The notes under the pieces: model-generated | The model's database searches: none | Told to the model about the DNA's origin: nothing | The model's input: only the letters and a program-made list of their open reading frames with translations | Source: Methylobacter sp. | GTDB taxonomy: Bacteria > Pseudomonadota > Gammaproteobacteria > Methylococcales > Methylomonadaceae | DNA: 64,000 bases | Assembly: GCA_030699385.1 (NCBI GenBank) | Contig: JAUYMY010000063.1 | Coordinates: 1 to 64,000, forward strand | Direction: 5' to 3' | Shown: positions 21,387 to 31,628 of the stretch, piece by piece | Layout of the letters: each line of letters begins with the position of its first letter | Position numbering within the stretch: position 1 is the first letter of the stretch | Position numbers and translations under genes: made by a program

Positions 21387-23132
21387 TTAACCGCCATCAG
21401 CGGCACTGCTCCAATCCACCCGGCTGTGTCCTAGCAATGTACCGGTAGCAAAGGCCAGGTCTATCATCGAAATCTGGTAATCGCCAATGGCGCGGACTTC
21501 GCGCAATTGGGCATCGCCCAGACGGGTCAGGGTTTCCAGCACTTCGGTCATAGTTCTTAGCCCTTCGCGAAATTGTTTCAATTCGGCATCGTAATTAAGT
21601 CCGGCCAGCAGCACATTTTGCCGCGCGGCGAGGATGCGCTGCCAGTTTTGCTGCAATTGATCCAGCGCATCGTAAATTTCCCGGCGCACACTGAGTTCTC
21701 GCAGCTGCAAGGTAGTGAGGCGCTGCAAGCGTTGCTGTATCGAGCGGTCACGCCGTGCGCGGCGCAATTCATTAGTCAGCGGCACTTCCATACGCAAGCC
21801 TACCGACCAGTCGGAATAATCGCCGTCGAGACTCTGGTCGAAAGCACCGCTAAACGACGAAGTATCGCGCCCTAGCGAAGCGTAATGATAATCGAGCATG
21901 AACAGCGGCAGGGTTTGGTTGCTCAGGTAATCGATTTTGGTCATGTCGGCGGCCAATTTGAGTTCCAGCTCCAACAGCTCCAAGCGGCCTTGCAACGCTT
22001 GTCGCGCCAGCTGTTCACGGTCGAATTCAAATTGAACCAGCGTCGGCGTGGTTTCCGGAACCAGCACAATGGCGGTGTCCAAATCCATTTCGGGGTCGTT
22101 CAACAATAATTTGAGTTGGCGCTGTCTGAGTTTGAGCGTGGTTTCGGCGACGATAAGCCCTTCCATACGCTCGGCCACGCCGATTTCGGCGCGGTTGATT
22201 TCGACCGCAGCCGTTACCCCCTCGGCCACGCGCTTTCTCACCATCGCCAGATTATTCGCCGCATTTTCGTATTGCTGACGGCGTACATCCAGCTCGCCCC
22301 AGGCGACATAAAGCCCCCAATAGCCGCGTTCGACCGCCGCCAGCACCCGAATTGCCTGCAAGCGCGTGCTTACATCAACCGCCTGCTGTTCATAACGGGC
22401 GATACGGATACCGGCCACATTGGTATCAATGCCGCCGTCGCGCAGCAATGGCTGGCTGATGGAAAAACGCAAGGCGTTCAGATATTGGTCGGAAGCGACG
22501 CCTTTAAACTGCTTTTTTTCGTCGAACGGAACGCTGATGGTCATTTTGGCACCGGTGCGCAAAGGAATGATGATGCCGGTTTCCATATCCAAAATGTTGG
22601 TGCGTTGCGGTATCGCTGTCAGCTTGTCCGTTTGGTTCTTAAGCAAAGCTGAACTCGAATCGGTGGGGGTGAAGGTCACCACATCAAGGTTTTGCGCCGG
22701 TGTATTTTTGCTGCCGTATTTGGCACGGGCAAAAATCAGATCGTCAAATTTGGCCTGTTCTTCACTGACATCGGCAGCGGCAATTTTCGGGTTAATTTGG
22801 GCGATTTTCAGCTCCAGATTATTTTCCAGCGCCAAAGCGCGCACCTGACTGATAGATAAGGCATTGCTGGCTTTGGGCGCTGTTTTTTCCGGTGTTTTAG
22901 CCGGCGGCAAGTCGGGTACAGTCCGGTTTTGGCGCTCCTTAAATTTAGGCAAAGCCTGTTCAATAGTGAGCGGCGCGGTTTTTGACAGCGGCGCCAGCGC
23001 CAGCTGATCATCGCTGTTTAAGCGCTGCTCAACCCGCTGGGCAATTTTACGCTCCGGCCCGGTATCGAAATAATAGCTGCAGCCTGCGAACAGTGGCAGC
23101 AACAGCGCCAAAGGAAGTAATGGTTTCATCAT
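21387..23132 (-). CDS. TolC-family outer-membrane channel lipoprotein of an export system
   Basis: Lipobox (LLPLFAGCSYY), TolC-type repeats, operon with HlyD and ABC genes. Confidence 0.85.
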   Translation of the reverse strand: MMKPLLPLALLLPLFAGCSYYFDTGPERKIAQRVEQRLNSDDQLALAPLSKTAPLTIEQALPKFKERQNRTVPDLPPAKTPEKTAPKASNALSISQVRALALENNLELKIAQINPKIAAADVSEEQAKFDDLIFARAKYGSKNTPAQNLDVVTFTPTDSSSALLKNQTDKLTAIPQRTNILDMETGIIIPLRTGAKMTISVPFDEKKQFKGVASDQYLNALRFSISQPLLRDGGIDTNVAGIRIARYEQQAVDVSTRLQAIRVLAAVERGYWGLYVAWGELDVRRQQYENAANNLAMVRKRVAEGVTAAVEINRAEIGVAERMEGLIVAETTLKLRQRQLKLLLNDPEMDLDTAIVLVPETTPTLVQFEFDREQLARQALQGRLELLELELKLAADMTKIDYLSNQTLPLFMLDYHYASLGRDTSSFSGAFDQSLDGDYSDWSVGLRMEVPLTNELRRARRDRSIQQRLQRLTTLQLRELSVRREIYDALDQLQQNWQRILAARQNVLLAGLNYDAELKQFREGLRTMTEVLETLTRLGDAQLREVRAIGDYQISMIDLAFATGTLLGHSRVDWSSAADGG

Positions 23133-23136
23133 CGAA

Positions 23137-24447
23137 TTATTTTAGTTTTTGGCGAGCCAAATCAGTCGTGGGTGATTCCTTGGTCATTTGCGGAGGAAAC
23201 GCATTCAGCTGGCGCCAAAGTTCATAAGCCATAGTGACCCGGTTGAGCAATATCCAGCCATTAACGCGCACACCTTGGCGTAAAAAACGCCCGGACGGCC
23301 ACTGAATTTCGTCTGGATTGGGCACAACCAACACCCGAAATTTGCCCTTACCATCATCGGTAGAATCGACAAAGGCGACATTGCCGCCGAAAGTCCCCAC
23401 CGCCACTTCGGGCCAGCCGGCAAACTGTATCGCCGGCCAACCCTCAAATTGCAAGCGGACATGGCGGCCTGCGGTAATCAGCGCCGCATCGTTGCCGGAT
23501 ACCCACAATTCAACGGCCTTCATACCGGGATCAGGAACCAAAATCAGCAACGGCTCGCCTTGGCGCACAATGTTGCTTTGCGGATTGACCAACAGACGCA
23601 ATACATTGCCGTCACGGGGCGCTGTCACTATTTGCGACTGCTGGCGGGACACATCAATTTCGCTTTTGAGCAGGCTGCTTTTGCTGTCTTCGAGTTCGCT
23701 TTGAATCTTGTTCGCCGACGCCTCGGCTAAATCAACACGGACTTGGGCATCGGCACGGATGCGGCCGATTTCATTTTCAGCGGCGCGCTGTTCGGCCAGC
23801 GCGCCATCGAGTGCCGCCTGTCCGCTGTTCAGGTTGCGTCGGGCGACAATGCCGTCGCGTTCGGCCACCTCAAAATCACGCTGCGACACCAAACCATCGG
23901 CCAGCAGACGTTGCAGACGCTTAGTCTGTATTTCTGCGGCATCGAGTGTGGCGTGTGCGGAAGCAATGGTCTCTCGGGCAGAAAGCGCACGCTGACGCGC
24001 CACATCCAATCGGTATTGAGCGGTGGCAGCCTGCAAATCGCGGGTGGCAATCAGGTTATTGATTTGTAGCCGATAAGTACGCAGCTCTTCTTCCTTGGCG
24101 GCCAATTTGGCGGTGGCTGCGTCACGTTGTTGTTGCAGGCGATCGAGCAATTGCGGATCGACATCGATAATTTCCAGTAACACATCGCCGGCTTTCACTT
24201 TGGCGCCCTCTTTTATCTGCCATTGCACGATACGGCCGGACACCGGCGCTTGAATGGTCTGCTCGCGTTCAATCGGGGAAAAAGCGGTGACGCGTCCGGT
24301 CGAAGTGATATTTTGTTGCCACGGCGTCAACAATAAGGCCGGCGGTGTCAGCAAAAACAGCCAAACGCCAGCCTTCGCCAGCAGGCCGATCAGGCGCGGG
24401 GTGCGGGCAACGGCCAGCGCGGAAAGTTGAGTAGGTAAATCAAGCAT
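23137..24447 (-). CDS. HlyD-family periplasmic adaptor
   Basis: Single TM helix, VSGRIVQWQIKEGAKVKAGDVLLEI, long coiled coil. Confidence 0.9.
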   Translation of the reverse strand: MLDLPTQLSALAVARTPRLIGLLAKAGVWLFLLTPPALLLTPWQQNITSTGRVTAFSPIEREQTIQAPVSGRIVQWQIKEGAKVKAGDVLLEIIDVDPQLLDRLQQQRDAATAKLAAKEEELRTYRLQINNLIATRDLQAATAQYRLDVARQRALSARETIASAHATLDAAEIQTKRLQRLLADGLVSQRDFEVAERDGIVARRNLNSGQAALDGALAEQRAAENEIGRIRADAQVRVDLAEASANKIQSELEDSKSSLLKSEIDVSRQQSQIVTAPRDGNVLRLLVNPQSNIVRQGEPLLILVPDPGMKAVELWVSGNDAALITAGRHVRLQFEGWPAIQFAGWPEVAVGTFGGNVAFVDSTDDGKGKFRVLVVPNPDEIQWPSGRFLRQGVRVNGWILLNRVTMAYELWRQLNAFPPQMTKESPTTDLARQKLK

Positions 24448-26548
24448 GGGTATCGGCTCCGGTTAGAGGCAGCACCCGTTCACATAATGCGGCAACCGCG
24501 GGTGAGGCGGTCAGCACCAGCAATGTCCAAGGCGCATCGGCGGCAAACAGCAGCGGGGTAATACGGTTGCGGGAGTCTTCATCCATCTCATCAAGAACGG
24601 CGTCCAAAATTAGCAGCGCGGGTTTGCCGACCGTAGCTCGCGCCAGCATCAGCAACAACGCCTGAGTAGCCGACAACGGTAAACCGCCCGGACTCAGTTC
24701 CACATCCATACCATGCCCGACAATTTCTTTCGACAGGCCGACGGCATCCAGCGCCTGTTTTATCTCCTCCAGACTCAGTTCCTCACGGCCAAGACGCACA
24801 TTTTCGAGCAGACTGTCGCCGATAATTTCTATGCCGCCGACCACGGCAATGCGTCTGCGCAAGGCCTCCAGACGCAGATTGCCCAACTCGACAGCGTTAA
24901 TCTCAATGCTGCCTTTTTGCAGAGGACGCAAGCCGCATAACAGATTGGCCAACACCGTTTTACCGCCGCCGTGACGCGCCAGCACCGCAACCTTCTCTCC
25001 GGGTTGAAGTTGACAATTGAACTGAGAAAACAGCGTCCTTTTGGCACTAAAGCCAAACGATAAGTCACGGATGGTCAGCGCCGCCGGGCCTTTCATGATA
25101 GGCGCCAAGCCATGCTCAGGTTCCAGCGGCAAATCCAGCAAGTAGCCGATTTTGTCGGCGCCCGCCATCAGGTCATAGTAACCTTCCAAATGCTTGCCGA
25201 ACTTAACCAGCGACACCAGCGCCGATGATACGATGAGTTCGGCGGCGACCAATTGCCCTAATGTTAAATGACCGTCAATGACCAAATAACCGCCGATAGC
25301 CAGCAATGCGGTGCTGGCTATGGCATATAAGGCCACCGAGCCGATCACTTGGCGTAGCAGTACCCGATAATGGCGGCGCTTGTTCGCCAGATAGGCGAGC
25401 GCGAGTTTATCCGTCCGTTTAGCGGCCAGCTCAGGCCCGCCGCTGAATTTAAAGGTCTGCATATTGCCTGCGATGACTTCCAACCAGGCGACCAAGGCAT
25501 ATTTGGACATCGATTCATTGATGGAAGTAGCCACACCGCCGCGCCCCAAGACGAAGATGATGGCGCTGATCGACAGCAGCAAGATCACATCGAAAGCCAG
25601 CAAAAAAGGATGGTAGAAAGCCAGCATAATCAGGCCGACGCAGGTCTGTACAGCGGTGCTCAAACCATCGAGCAGCAGCGCGGAACCGGCTTTTTGCACG
25701 GTCAGCACATCGAAAAAACGGTTGACCAATTCTACGCCTTGATGATGCGTATAAGCATCCCGGCGCACGCGGGGCAAACGATAAGCCAGATCCGCTGCAA
25801 GGCGCACAAAAATGCGCCGCTGCACGATTTCCACCAGATACGAGGTCAGAACTTGCACTGCGCCGGCAAAAGTTAGGAAGAAGAACAAAATGATAGACAG
25901 TACCAGCAAAGGCTGTCCCATGCCGCCCATAGTCACGGTGTTGACCAGCGCCTGCACCGTCACCGGCGAGGCTAAAGCGAGTAAGCCTGAACCCAGCGCC
26001 AACCCAAGTACCAGCCATAAATCGGCATGATCGGCGCGCATCAGCTCAATGAGCCGGCGTAACGGCGACAAATGCGCATGAGCATCGTGGCTGACGGCAT
26101 TAGCCAGCGGCGCCTTGGCTTGCACCAAAAGCCAGTCGCCGATGAGTCCTGCAGTCAAGCCCAGCTGTTGCCCTACTTCAGCAGGTTTGAGGCGGCGCTC
26201 TTCAATGACTTCGCCCTGAACCAGAGCCACCCGCACTCGACCGGCGCTAAAACCGTAAACCACCAGCCAGCCGCGCCCTTCGGCAAGGCAGGCCACTAAC
26301 GGCGTTTGCGCTGCCGAAGATTCCGCCGCTGCTGTGGGCGTTAACGTCACGCGATCCATGCGCAAACCGAAGTTGTCGCCAATTTCGGGCAGTACATCGA
26401 GGCTGTCGTCGAAATCCAGGTGTATCAGGCGATCCAGCGACCTAGCCGGTTCAATGTCCAGTTCCAGTATGCCCAGCAAAAAGCCGAGTAATGTCTGCAT
26501 GGTTTTCTTGCGTTGTGTAGATTCTTTAAATTCAGCAGAAGCAGGCAT
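24440..26548 (-). CDS. HlyB-like ABC transporter with degenerate nucleotide-binding domain
   Basis: Six-TM export permease fold then NBD-like region; 8-bp overlap with the HlyD gene. Several catalytic motifs altered. Confidence 0.85.
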   Translation of the reverse strand: MPASAEFKESTQRKKTMQTLLGFLLGILELDIEPARSLDRLIHLDFDDSLDVLPEIGDNFGLRMDRVTLTPTAAAESSAAQTPLVACLAEGRGWLVVYGFSAGRVRVALVQGEVIEERRLKPAEVGQQLGLTAGLIGDWLLVQAKAPLANAVSHDAHAHLSPLRRLIELMRADHADLWLVLGLALGSGLLALASPVTVQALVNTVTMGGMGQPLLVLSIILFFFLTFAGAVQVLTSYLVEIVQRRIFVRLAADLAYRLPRVRRDAYTHHQGVELVNRFFDVLTVQKAGSALLLDGLSTAVQTCVGLIMLAFYHPFLLAFDVILLLSISAIIFVLGRGGVATSINESMSKYALVAWLEVIAGNMQTFKFSGGPELAAKRTDKLALAYLANKRRHYRVLLRQVIGSVALYAIASTALLAIGGYLVIDGHLTLGQLVAAELIVSSALVSLVKFGKHLEGYYDLMAGADKIGYLLDLPLEPEHGLAPIMKGPAALTIRDLSFGFSAKRTLFSQFNCQLQPGEKVAVLARHGGGKTVLANLLCGLRPLQKGSIEINAVELGNLRLEALRRRIAVVGGIEIIGDSLLENVRLGREELSLEEIKQALDAVGLSKEIVGHGMDVELSPGGLPLSATQALLLMLARATVGKPALLILDAVLDEMDEDSRNRITPLLFAADAPWTLLVLTASPAVAALCERVLPLTGADTHA

Positions 26549-26573
26549 GGGAAACGTTTAAAAGGTTGTTAAA

Positions 26574-26706
26574 TTAGGCTATTCCAATAAGGATAGTCCC
26601 TACATAATTGTCCAAGAAAAGCGCAAAAAACACGAAATTTTTGTGCGCTCTATTTTTCTACGGTTCAAGATCATCAGGGGGCATTCTTTCTCAGAAATCA
26701 CATAAG
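26574..26706. repeat. MITE-like element, family A copy 4 (inverted orientation)
   Basis: Reverse complement matches TGATTTCTGAGAAAGAATGCCCCCTGATGATCTTGAAC of copies 1-2. Confidence 0.7.
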
Positions 26707-27031
26707 GGAGTGGTAACTGTTCAACTAGGGGCACGGGCGATTTTACTCGTCGAGAGGAGCAATGCACGCGAATCCAAAAGTTACATGAGGGGGAAGAACA
26801 GCTACCACTGGGCTTATTGTATGGGTTGATCCTTTCAGGAACCTTTCTTCCATCAGAAAGAAACCTCAAATTGTGCCCGATGCTTATACAACTGGACTTG
26901 GTAACGAGACAGCCGGAATAAAGTAAGGAACGATCATGAAATAACTTGAGCAAGTTTTATTTTTAGGTAATGGCTTAGGTTATTGTCTGAAAATAGCATA
27001 CCCCAATAATTGTCCACGATAAAGAGGGATT

Positions 27032-27195
27032 ATGACTAAGCAAGCCGTTTAAACTACCACAAGCGCACCAAACATAGCCTGGAGCTCTACGCCAAAGCCC
27101 CGAGCTCATCAACGGTTTCGCTGATCTATAACAGTTATTATGATTGCGTCGTCATTCCGGAGATTATTGTCTGGCGTAACCGTAAAACAGGCTGA
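27032..27195 (+). pseudogene. Possible decayed N-terminal remnant of a SagB/ThcOx-type nitroreductase
   Basis: ATG ACT AAG CAA GCC GTT then, after a frame change, LNYHKRTKHSLELYAKAPSSS, resembling the YHxRTKHxxxxYAxGP N-terminus of SagB-like proteins. Confidence 0.35.
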
Positions 27196-27200
27196 ACTGC

Positions 27201-27284
27201 AGACCTTCCAGGTTTTACGACTGCCATGGATGGCGGAAGTACTGGAGCCGCCGGGAGCGGCTCCAGTAAAAACCTGGAAGGTCT
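27201..27284. repeat. Nested hairpin: AGACCTTCCAGGTTTT...AAAACCTGGAAGGTCT enclosing ACTGGAGCCGC-CGGGA-GCGGCTCCAGT
   Basis: Outer and inner arms both perfectly complementary. Confidence 0.75.
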
Positions 27285-27390
27285 AACTTGTAGCGCTCTG
27301 AATAGTGAGCTGTTGCAGGATGTGTATAACGACGAGCGCCGGAGCGTGGGAACGATGACAACTATATTATCAGATGTTCAGGTTATTTAT

Positions 27391-28374
27391 TTAGCCTTCG
27401 TTTTTATAGCTCGCACGTTTGAGCCTGTCATTAACCGCTTGCCAGACTTCTGTATCGGGCGGCGATTCGGCCAACAGCACATCGAATTCGGCGTTATCAA
27501 GCAGGCGTAAAGCCGCGTACAGTTTTCTGGCATAATCCGCCGGAACATCGGGCATAAAGAGGGGCGTAAATGCCTTATGTTCAGACTGTTCTTTTTGTGC
27601 CGAACCGATAAACATCACCGCTGTGCGTAAGCCGGAACTGGCGAGTTCATTGCCGCGTCGGTCAAGCTGGTCTTTGGGGCACAGCTCGAACCGCGTTTCC
27701 GGCGAGTAATGCGATTTGAGCATACCCGGCGCACGGATGTTGCTCGCTGACGTTGATGTCAGGATTTCAGTGCCGAGCACTTCTTGCAGTGCCGACAGCG
27801 AAATGGAGCCGGGACGCAGCAGCCGGGGTTGGTCACCTGCTAGACTAAGAATAGTGGATTCGACACCCATACGACACGGGCCGCCTTCCAAAATCAGATC
27901 GACCCGGTCGCCCAGTTCGGCGCGCACATGCTTTGCACGGGTAGGGCTTACCTTGCCAAAACGATTGGCCGATGGCGCGGCGATGCCGCCGTTGAATGCC
28001 TTTAGCAAGGCTAAAGCGACGGGGTGATTAGGCACGCGCAGACCGACGGTTTCTTGTCCGCCGGTCACCGTCAATGGCGCGTGCCGTCGTTTCAGGATTA
28101 ACGTGAGCGGCCCCGGCCAGAACTGCTCGGCTAATCGCCAAACCGCATCGGTTATATCTTGTGCCCAAAAATCCAGTGTTTCCGGGCTGTGCAAATGGAC
28201 GATCAACGGATGGTCGGCCGGGCGCCCTTTGGCCTCAAAAATGCGGCGCACCGCCACCGGATCGGATGCATTAGCGCCCAGTCCGTAAACGGTTTCGGTA
28301 GGGAAGGCCACCAAACCGCCGTTACGCAATACGTTGGCGGCGTTATCGATGAGGCTTGATGAGGGTTCTTGCAT
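27391..28374 (-). CDS. L-threonylcarbamoyladenylate synthase (Sua5/YrdC with C-terminal Sua5 domain)
   Basis: GGLVAFPTETVYGLGANASD, KGRPADHPLIVHL; likely start MQEPSSSL. Confidence 0.95.
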   Translation of the reverse strand: MQEPSSSLIDNAANVLRNGGLVAFPTETVYGLGANASDPVAVRRIFEAKGRPADHPLIVHLHSPETLDFWAQDITDAVWRLAEQFWPGPLTLILKRRHAPLTVTGGQETVGLRVPNHPVALALLKAFNGGIAAPSANRFGKVSPTRAKHVRAELGDRVDLILEGGPCRMGVESTILSLAGDQPRLLRPGSISLSALQEVLGTEILTSTSASNIRAPGMLKSHYSPETRFELCPKDQLDRRGNELASSGLRTAVMFIGSAQKEQSEHKAFTPLFMPDVPADYARKLYAALRLLDNAEFDVLLAESPPDTEVWQAVNDRLKRASYKNEG

Positions 28375-28480
28375 GGATATCACTCTATGTTTTTTGGGTG
28401 CTGATTCAAAAAAGGTCATTTATTTTTACCATGAAGACAATGAAGGACTTGAAAATATGCTTCGCGCTGTCACGGATGCG

Positions 28481-28517
28481 AAAAATTGGAACCTAAGCGC
28501 TTTAGGGTTCAATTTTT
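28481..28517 (-). terminator. Hairpin AAAAATTGGAACCTAA-GCGC-TTTAGGGTTCAATTTTT, candidate terminator downstream of ppc
   Basis: Long stem flanked by A/T runs, between ppc and sua5. Confidence 0.5.
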
Positions 28518-28717
28518 ACAGCATTTTAACATCTGCAAATATGACCCCGTGTAGTATAGGAAGATTAGCTTCATGCTTTTCATGGTGATAAAAATAAGCT
28601 ATAGGCATTGTACTGCATCAGCACCCTGTTTTTTTGCTAATGCGATAGTGATGACGGGGAGCCGCTGCCCCCCGCATGTTTTTTTCGTGGCTTTCGTGCT
28701 TTTCGTGGACAAAAAAA

Positions 28718-31510
28718 TTAACCGGTATTGCGCATCCCTGCCGCAATGGCGTTGATGCTGCGCAATAAGGGCTTCATCCACGGGCTTTCGGCCTGGTTCT
28801 CCGGGGCGATTTCCCGTACCCGGCGCAACAAAAACACCTGCAGATAATTGAGCGGACCCAAATAAGCGTCGCGGCGATGCAGCGAGGCGGCCAGTTCCGG
28901 GTTTTCCGCCAGCAGCCGGTCGGTGTTGGCGATGGCTAAAATCCACTCCACGCAGCGCTGATGTTCGGCAGCAATCAAACCATAAACGCGCTTGCCGGTT
29001 TCGGGATCGACGCATAAACCGGCGTATTCCTTGGCGATGCCCATGTCCGATTTGCTCAGCGCCATTTGCGCGTTACTCAACAGATTACGAAAAAACGGCC
29101 AGTCCCGGTACATGGCCTGCAATTTTTCCAGACGCTCCGGTTTGCCGGCGCACCAGCTCGACAAGCTCATGCCGATGCCGTACCAGGCCGGAAAGGTCTG
29201 CCGCGATTGCGCCCAGGAAAATACCCAACCAATGGCGCGCACCGAGTTTTTCGAGCGGTCGCCTTTTTTGCGGTGCGATGGCCGCGAACCGATGTTAAGC
29301 CCGCCGATTTCGCCGACCGGTGTGGCCTCGTAAAAATAATCCAGAAATCCGGGTGTGCGCTCGGTCAGTTCGCGGTAACCGTGTTCGCCGATGCGCGCTA
29401 ATTCATCCATCACGGACAAATCTTCGGCACGGTCCATACGCACTGTTTGCACCAAACTGACACTGGCTTTAAGCAGGCCGGTCACGCCCATAGTCAACTC
29501 GTAAGTCGCGGTTTCCATGTTGTTGTAGCGGTAAAACAGCATCTCGCCCTGTTCGGTAAATTTGATCTTGCCGCGCACGGTGTCGGGCGGCTGCGCCAAA
29601 ATAGCTTCGTGAGTTGGACCGCCGCCCCGCCCTACCGTGCCGCCGCGACCATGAAACAAGCGGCACTTGAGTCCGCGCTGTTCGATGATGGCGATAATCT
29701 GCCGTTGCGCCCGCGACAATCCCCAGGACGATGCCAAAATGCCGCCGTCTTTGCAGGAATCGGAATAGCCCAACATGATTTCCTGACTATCACCTGAAAC
29801 CCGCAGCAATTCACGATACACCGGCGTATCGAACAGACGATTGAGCACATCTTCAATCCGGTTAAGATCGTCGATGGTTTCAAACAGTGGACTGACGCCG
29901 ATATGGCAATACCATTGGCCGCCAATTCGACCCACCAAACCGCTTTGTGCCGCCAGCAACATCACTTCCATCACGTGACTGGCCGAGTGTGTCATCGACA
30001 CCACATATTTGCCGAAGCAATCCGCACCGATTTCCTTGCGCATTCGCGCCATCACCTCAAATAATTCCAAGGTTTCGCGGCTAGCCGCCGGCAAAATGCC
30101 GTCTTCGTAAATCAGCCCGCCCGGCGCGGCAATGGCTTCGCTCAACAGCTCCAAACGCTGATTTTCATCCATGCTGTGATAATCTAAACCCAGCGCGGCC
30201 GCCAAAATATCAGCCACGGCGTCGGTATGCCGGTTTGATTCCTGGCGCACATCCAGCTCCATCAGATGAAAGCCGAAAGTTTCCGCCAAACGAATCACAT
30301 CGCGTAGTTCCAAATCGGCAATGGCCGCATCGCCATGACCGCGCAAGGACGTATCGATAATGCGCAGATCGGTTAAAAAGGCCGCCAAATTCGGGTAAGC
30401 GTGGTGATCCGGGGGCGGCTGTTCGCCGCGCAAACGTTGCTGAACCTGTGCCAAGGTGCAGTTCATGCGGTATTTCATCAGTGCCAATTTGTGCCGGTAA
30501 GGCTCTTGCAAATAGGGCTTTTCCAGCTCGACTATCGCGCTACCCAGCGCACTGCGATCGGCTTCGAGGCTGGCGACAAATTCAGCCGATAAGGCGCAAA
30601 AGCCGTGGGAATGCGACATTTGTTCGTACAATTCGCCCAGACGGCGGATATGTTCCTGCAAAATAGTCTGCGTTTGCAGGCGCAAAGCCAGCACCGTAAT
30701 GTCCGGCGTGACGTTAGGATTGCCGTCGCGGTCACCGCCTATCCAGGAGCCAAAACGCAAAAAGCTGGGAACCCGAATGTCCACCGCCGCTTCTTCGCCG
30801 TAGACATCCACGATGGCGCGTTCAAAATTACGGTAAACCTGGCCTGTCGCCTGAAACAGCGACAGCGAAAAATAAAACAAGCCGGCATCGATTTCATCGG
30901 CCACGCCTAATGTCCGGGTGCGCACTTCGTCAGTCTTGCACAATAATTGAATCTGGCATTGCAGGCGGTTGAGCAACTCTCGGCGGGAATGGCCTTTTAA
31001 GCGTTTATCGGCCAAGGCATCATGGCTCAAAAACACATTGCGCAAAGCGCTTTTAACCGTGCGCCGTTTGGCTTCGGTCGGGTGCGCTGTCATCACCGGC
31101 AGGTACAATAATTCGTCCAGCAATATCTGCAGTTTATCCGCCGTGACGCCCGACGCTTTCAGCGCGATTAAGGTGTCATGGAAGGAGCCGGGCCAATAAT
31201 GGCCGGTCTGCCGCTGCCGACGCAATTTCAAATAATAGGATTCTTCGGCGATATTGAGTAGGCTGAAATAGCGGTTGAATACCCGTATCACATCGCCAAC
31301 TGCATCAGGGCTGAGGCCATCGACCGCTTCCTGCAAATGCAGCCGTTTCGGCAGACTGCCATCGCGCAGCAGACCGGCGAAGCGGCGTTGCAGGCGCTCG
31401 ACCGCCGCCGTCACTTCGGCCGGTGCCTGTGCTTTCAATACCCGCGTCAGCACCGATCCGAGCAGACGGATTGAATGGCGGAGTTCTTTGTCATCGGCTG
31501 GGTTAGTCAT
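28718..31510 (-). CDS. ppc: Phosphoenolpyruvate carboxylase
   Basis: VMTAHPTEAKRRT, GYSDSCKDGG, FHGRGGTVGRGGGP. Confidence 0.97.
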   Translation of the reverse strand: MTNPADDKELRHSIRLLGSVLTRVLKAQAPAEVTAAVERLQRRFAGLLRDGSLPKRLHLQEAVDGLSPDAVGDVIRVFNRYFSLLNIAEESYYLKLRRQRQTGHYWPGSFHDTLIALKASGVTADKLQILLDELLYLPVMTAHPTEAKRRTVKSALRNVFLSHDALADKRLKGHSRRELLNRLQCQIQLLCKTDEVRTRTLGVADEIDAGLFYFSLSLFQATGQVYRNFERAIVDVYGEEAAVDIRVPSFLRFGSWIGGDRDGNPNVTPDITVLALRLQTQTILQEHIRRLGELYEQMSHSHGFCALSAEFVASLEADRSALGSAIVELEKPYLQEPYRHKLALMKYRMNCTLAQVQQRLRGEQPPPDHHAYPNLAAFLTDLRIIDTSLRGHGDAAIADLELRDVIRLAETFGFHLMELDVRQESNRHTDAVADILAAALGLDYHSMDENQRLELLSEAIAAPGGLIYEDGILPAASRETLELFEVMARMRKEIGADCFGKYVVSMTHSASHVMEVMLLAAQSGLVGRIGGQWYCHIGVSPLFETIDDLNRIEDVLNRLFDTPVYRELLRVSGDSQEIMLGYSDSCKDGGILASSWGLSRAQRQIIAIIEQRGLKCRLFHGRGGTVGRGGGPTHEAILAQPPDTVRGKIKFTEQGEMLFYRYNNMETATYELTMGVTGLLKASVSLVQTVRMDRAEDLSVMDELARIGEHGYRELTERTPGFLDYFYEATPVGEIGGLNIGSRPSHRKKGDRSKNSVRAIGWVFSWAQSRQTFPAWYGIGMSLSSWCAGKPERLEKLQAMYRDWPFFRNLLSNAQMALSKSDMGIAKEYAGLCVDPETGKRVYGLIAAEHQRCVEWILAIANTDRLLAENPELAASLHRRDAYLGPLNYLQVFLLRRVREIAPENQAESPWMKPLLRSINAIAAGMRNTG

Positions 31511-31628
31511 TAGCGGATTCCTTACGGTGGGTTGAAAAAGTTAGCCCTTAGCATACAAGCAAAGTTTGTTATTGTTAAATAGAATGTTTAGAATAAAACT
31601 ATCGAAATTTACGATGTATTAGGCAGCT

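Noticed and set aside
26600-26953. 117-aa minus-strand ORF as a new gene
   Set aside because: Spans family A copy 4 and the decayed region; no RBS or recognisable fold.
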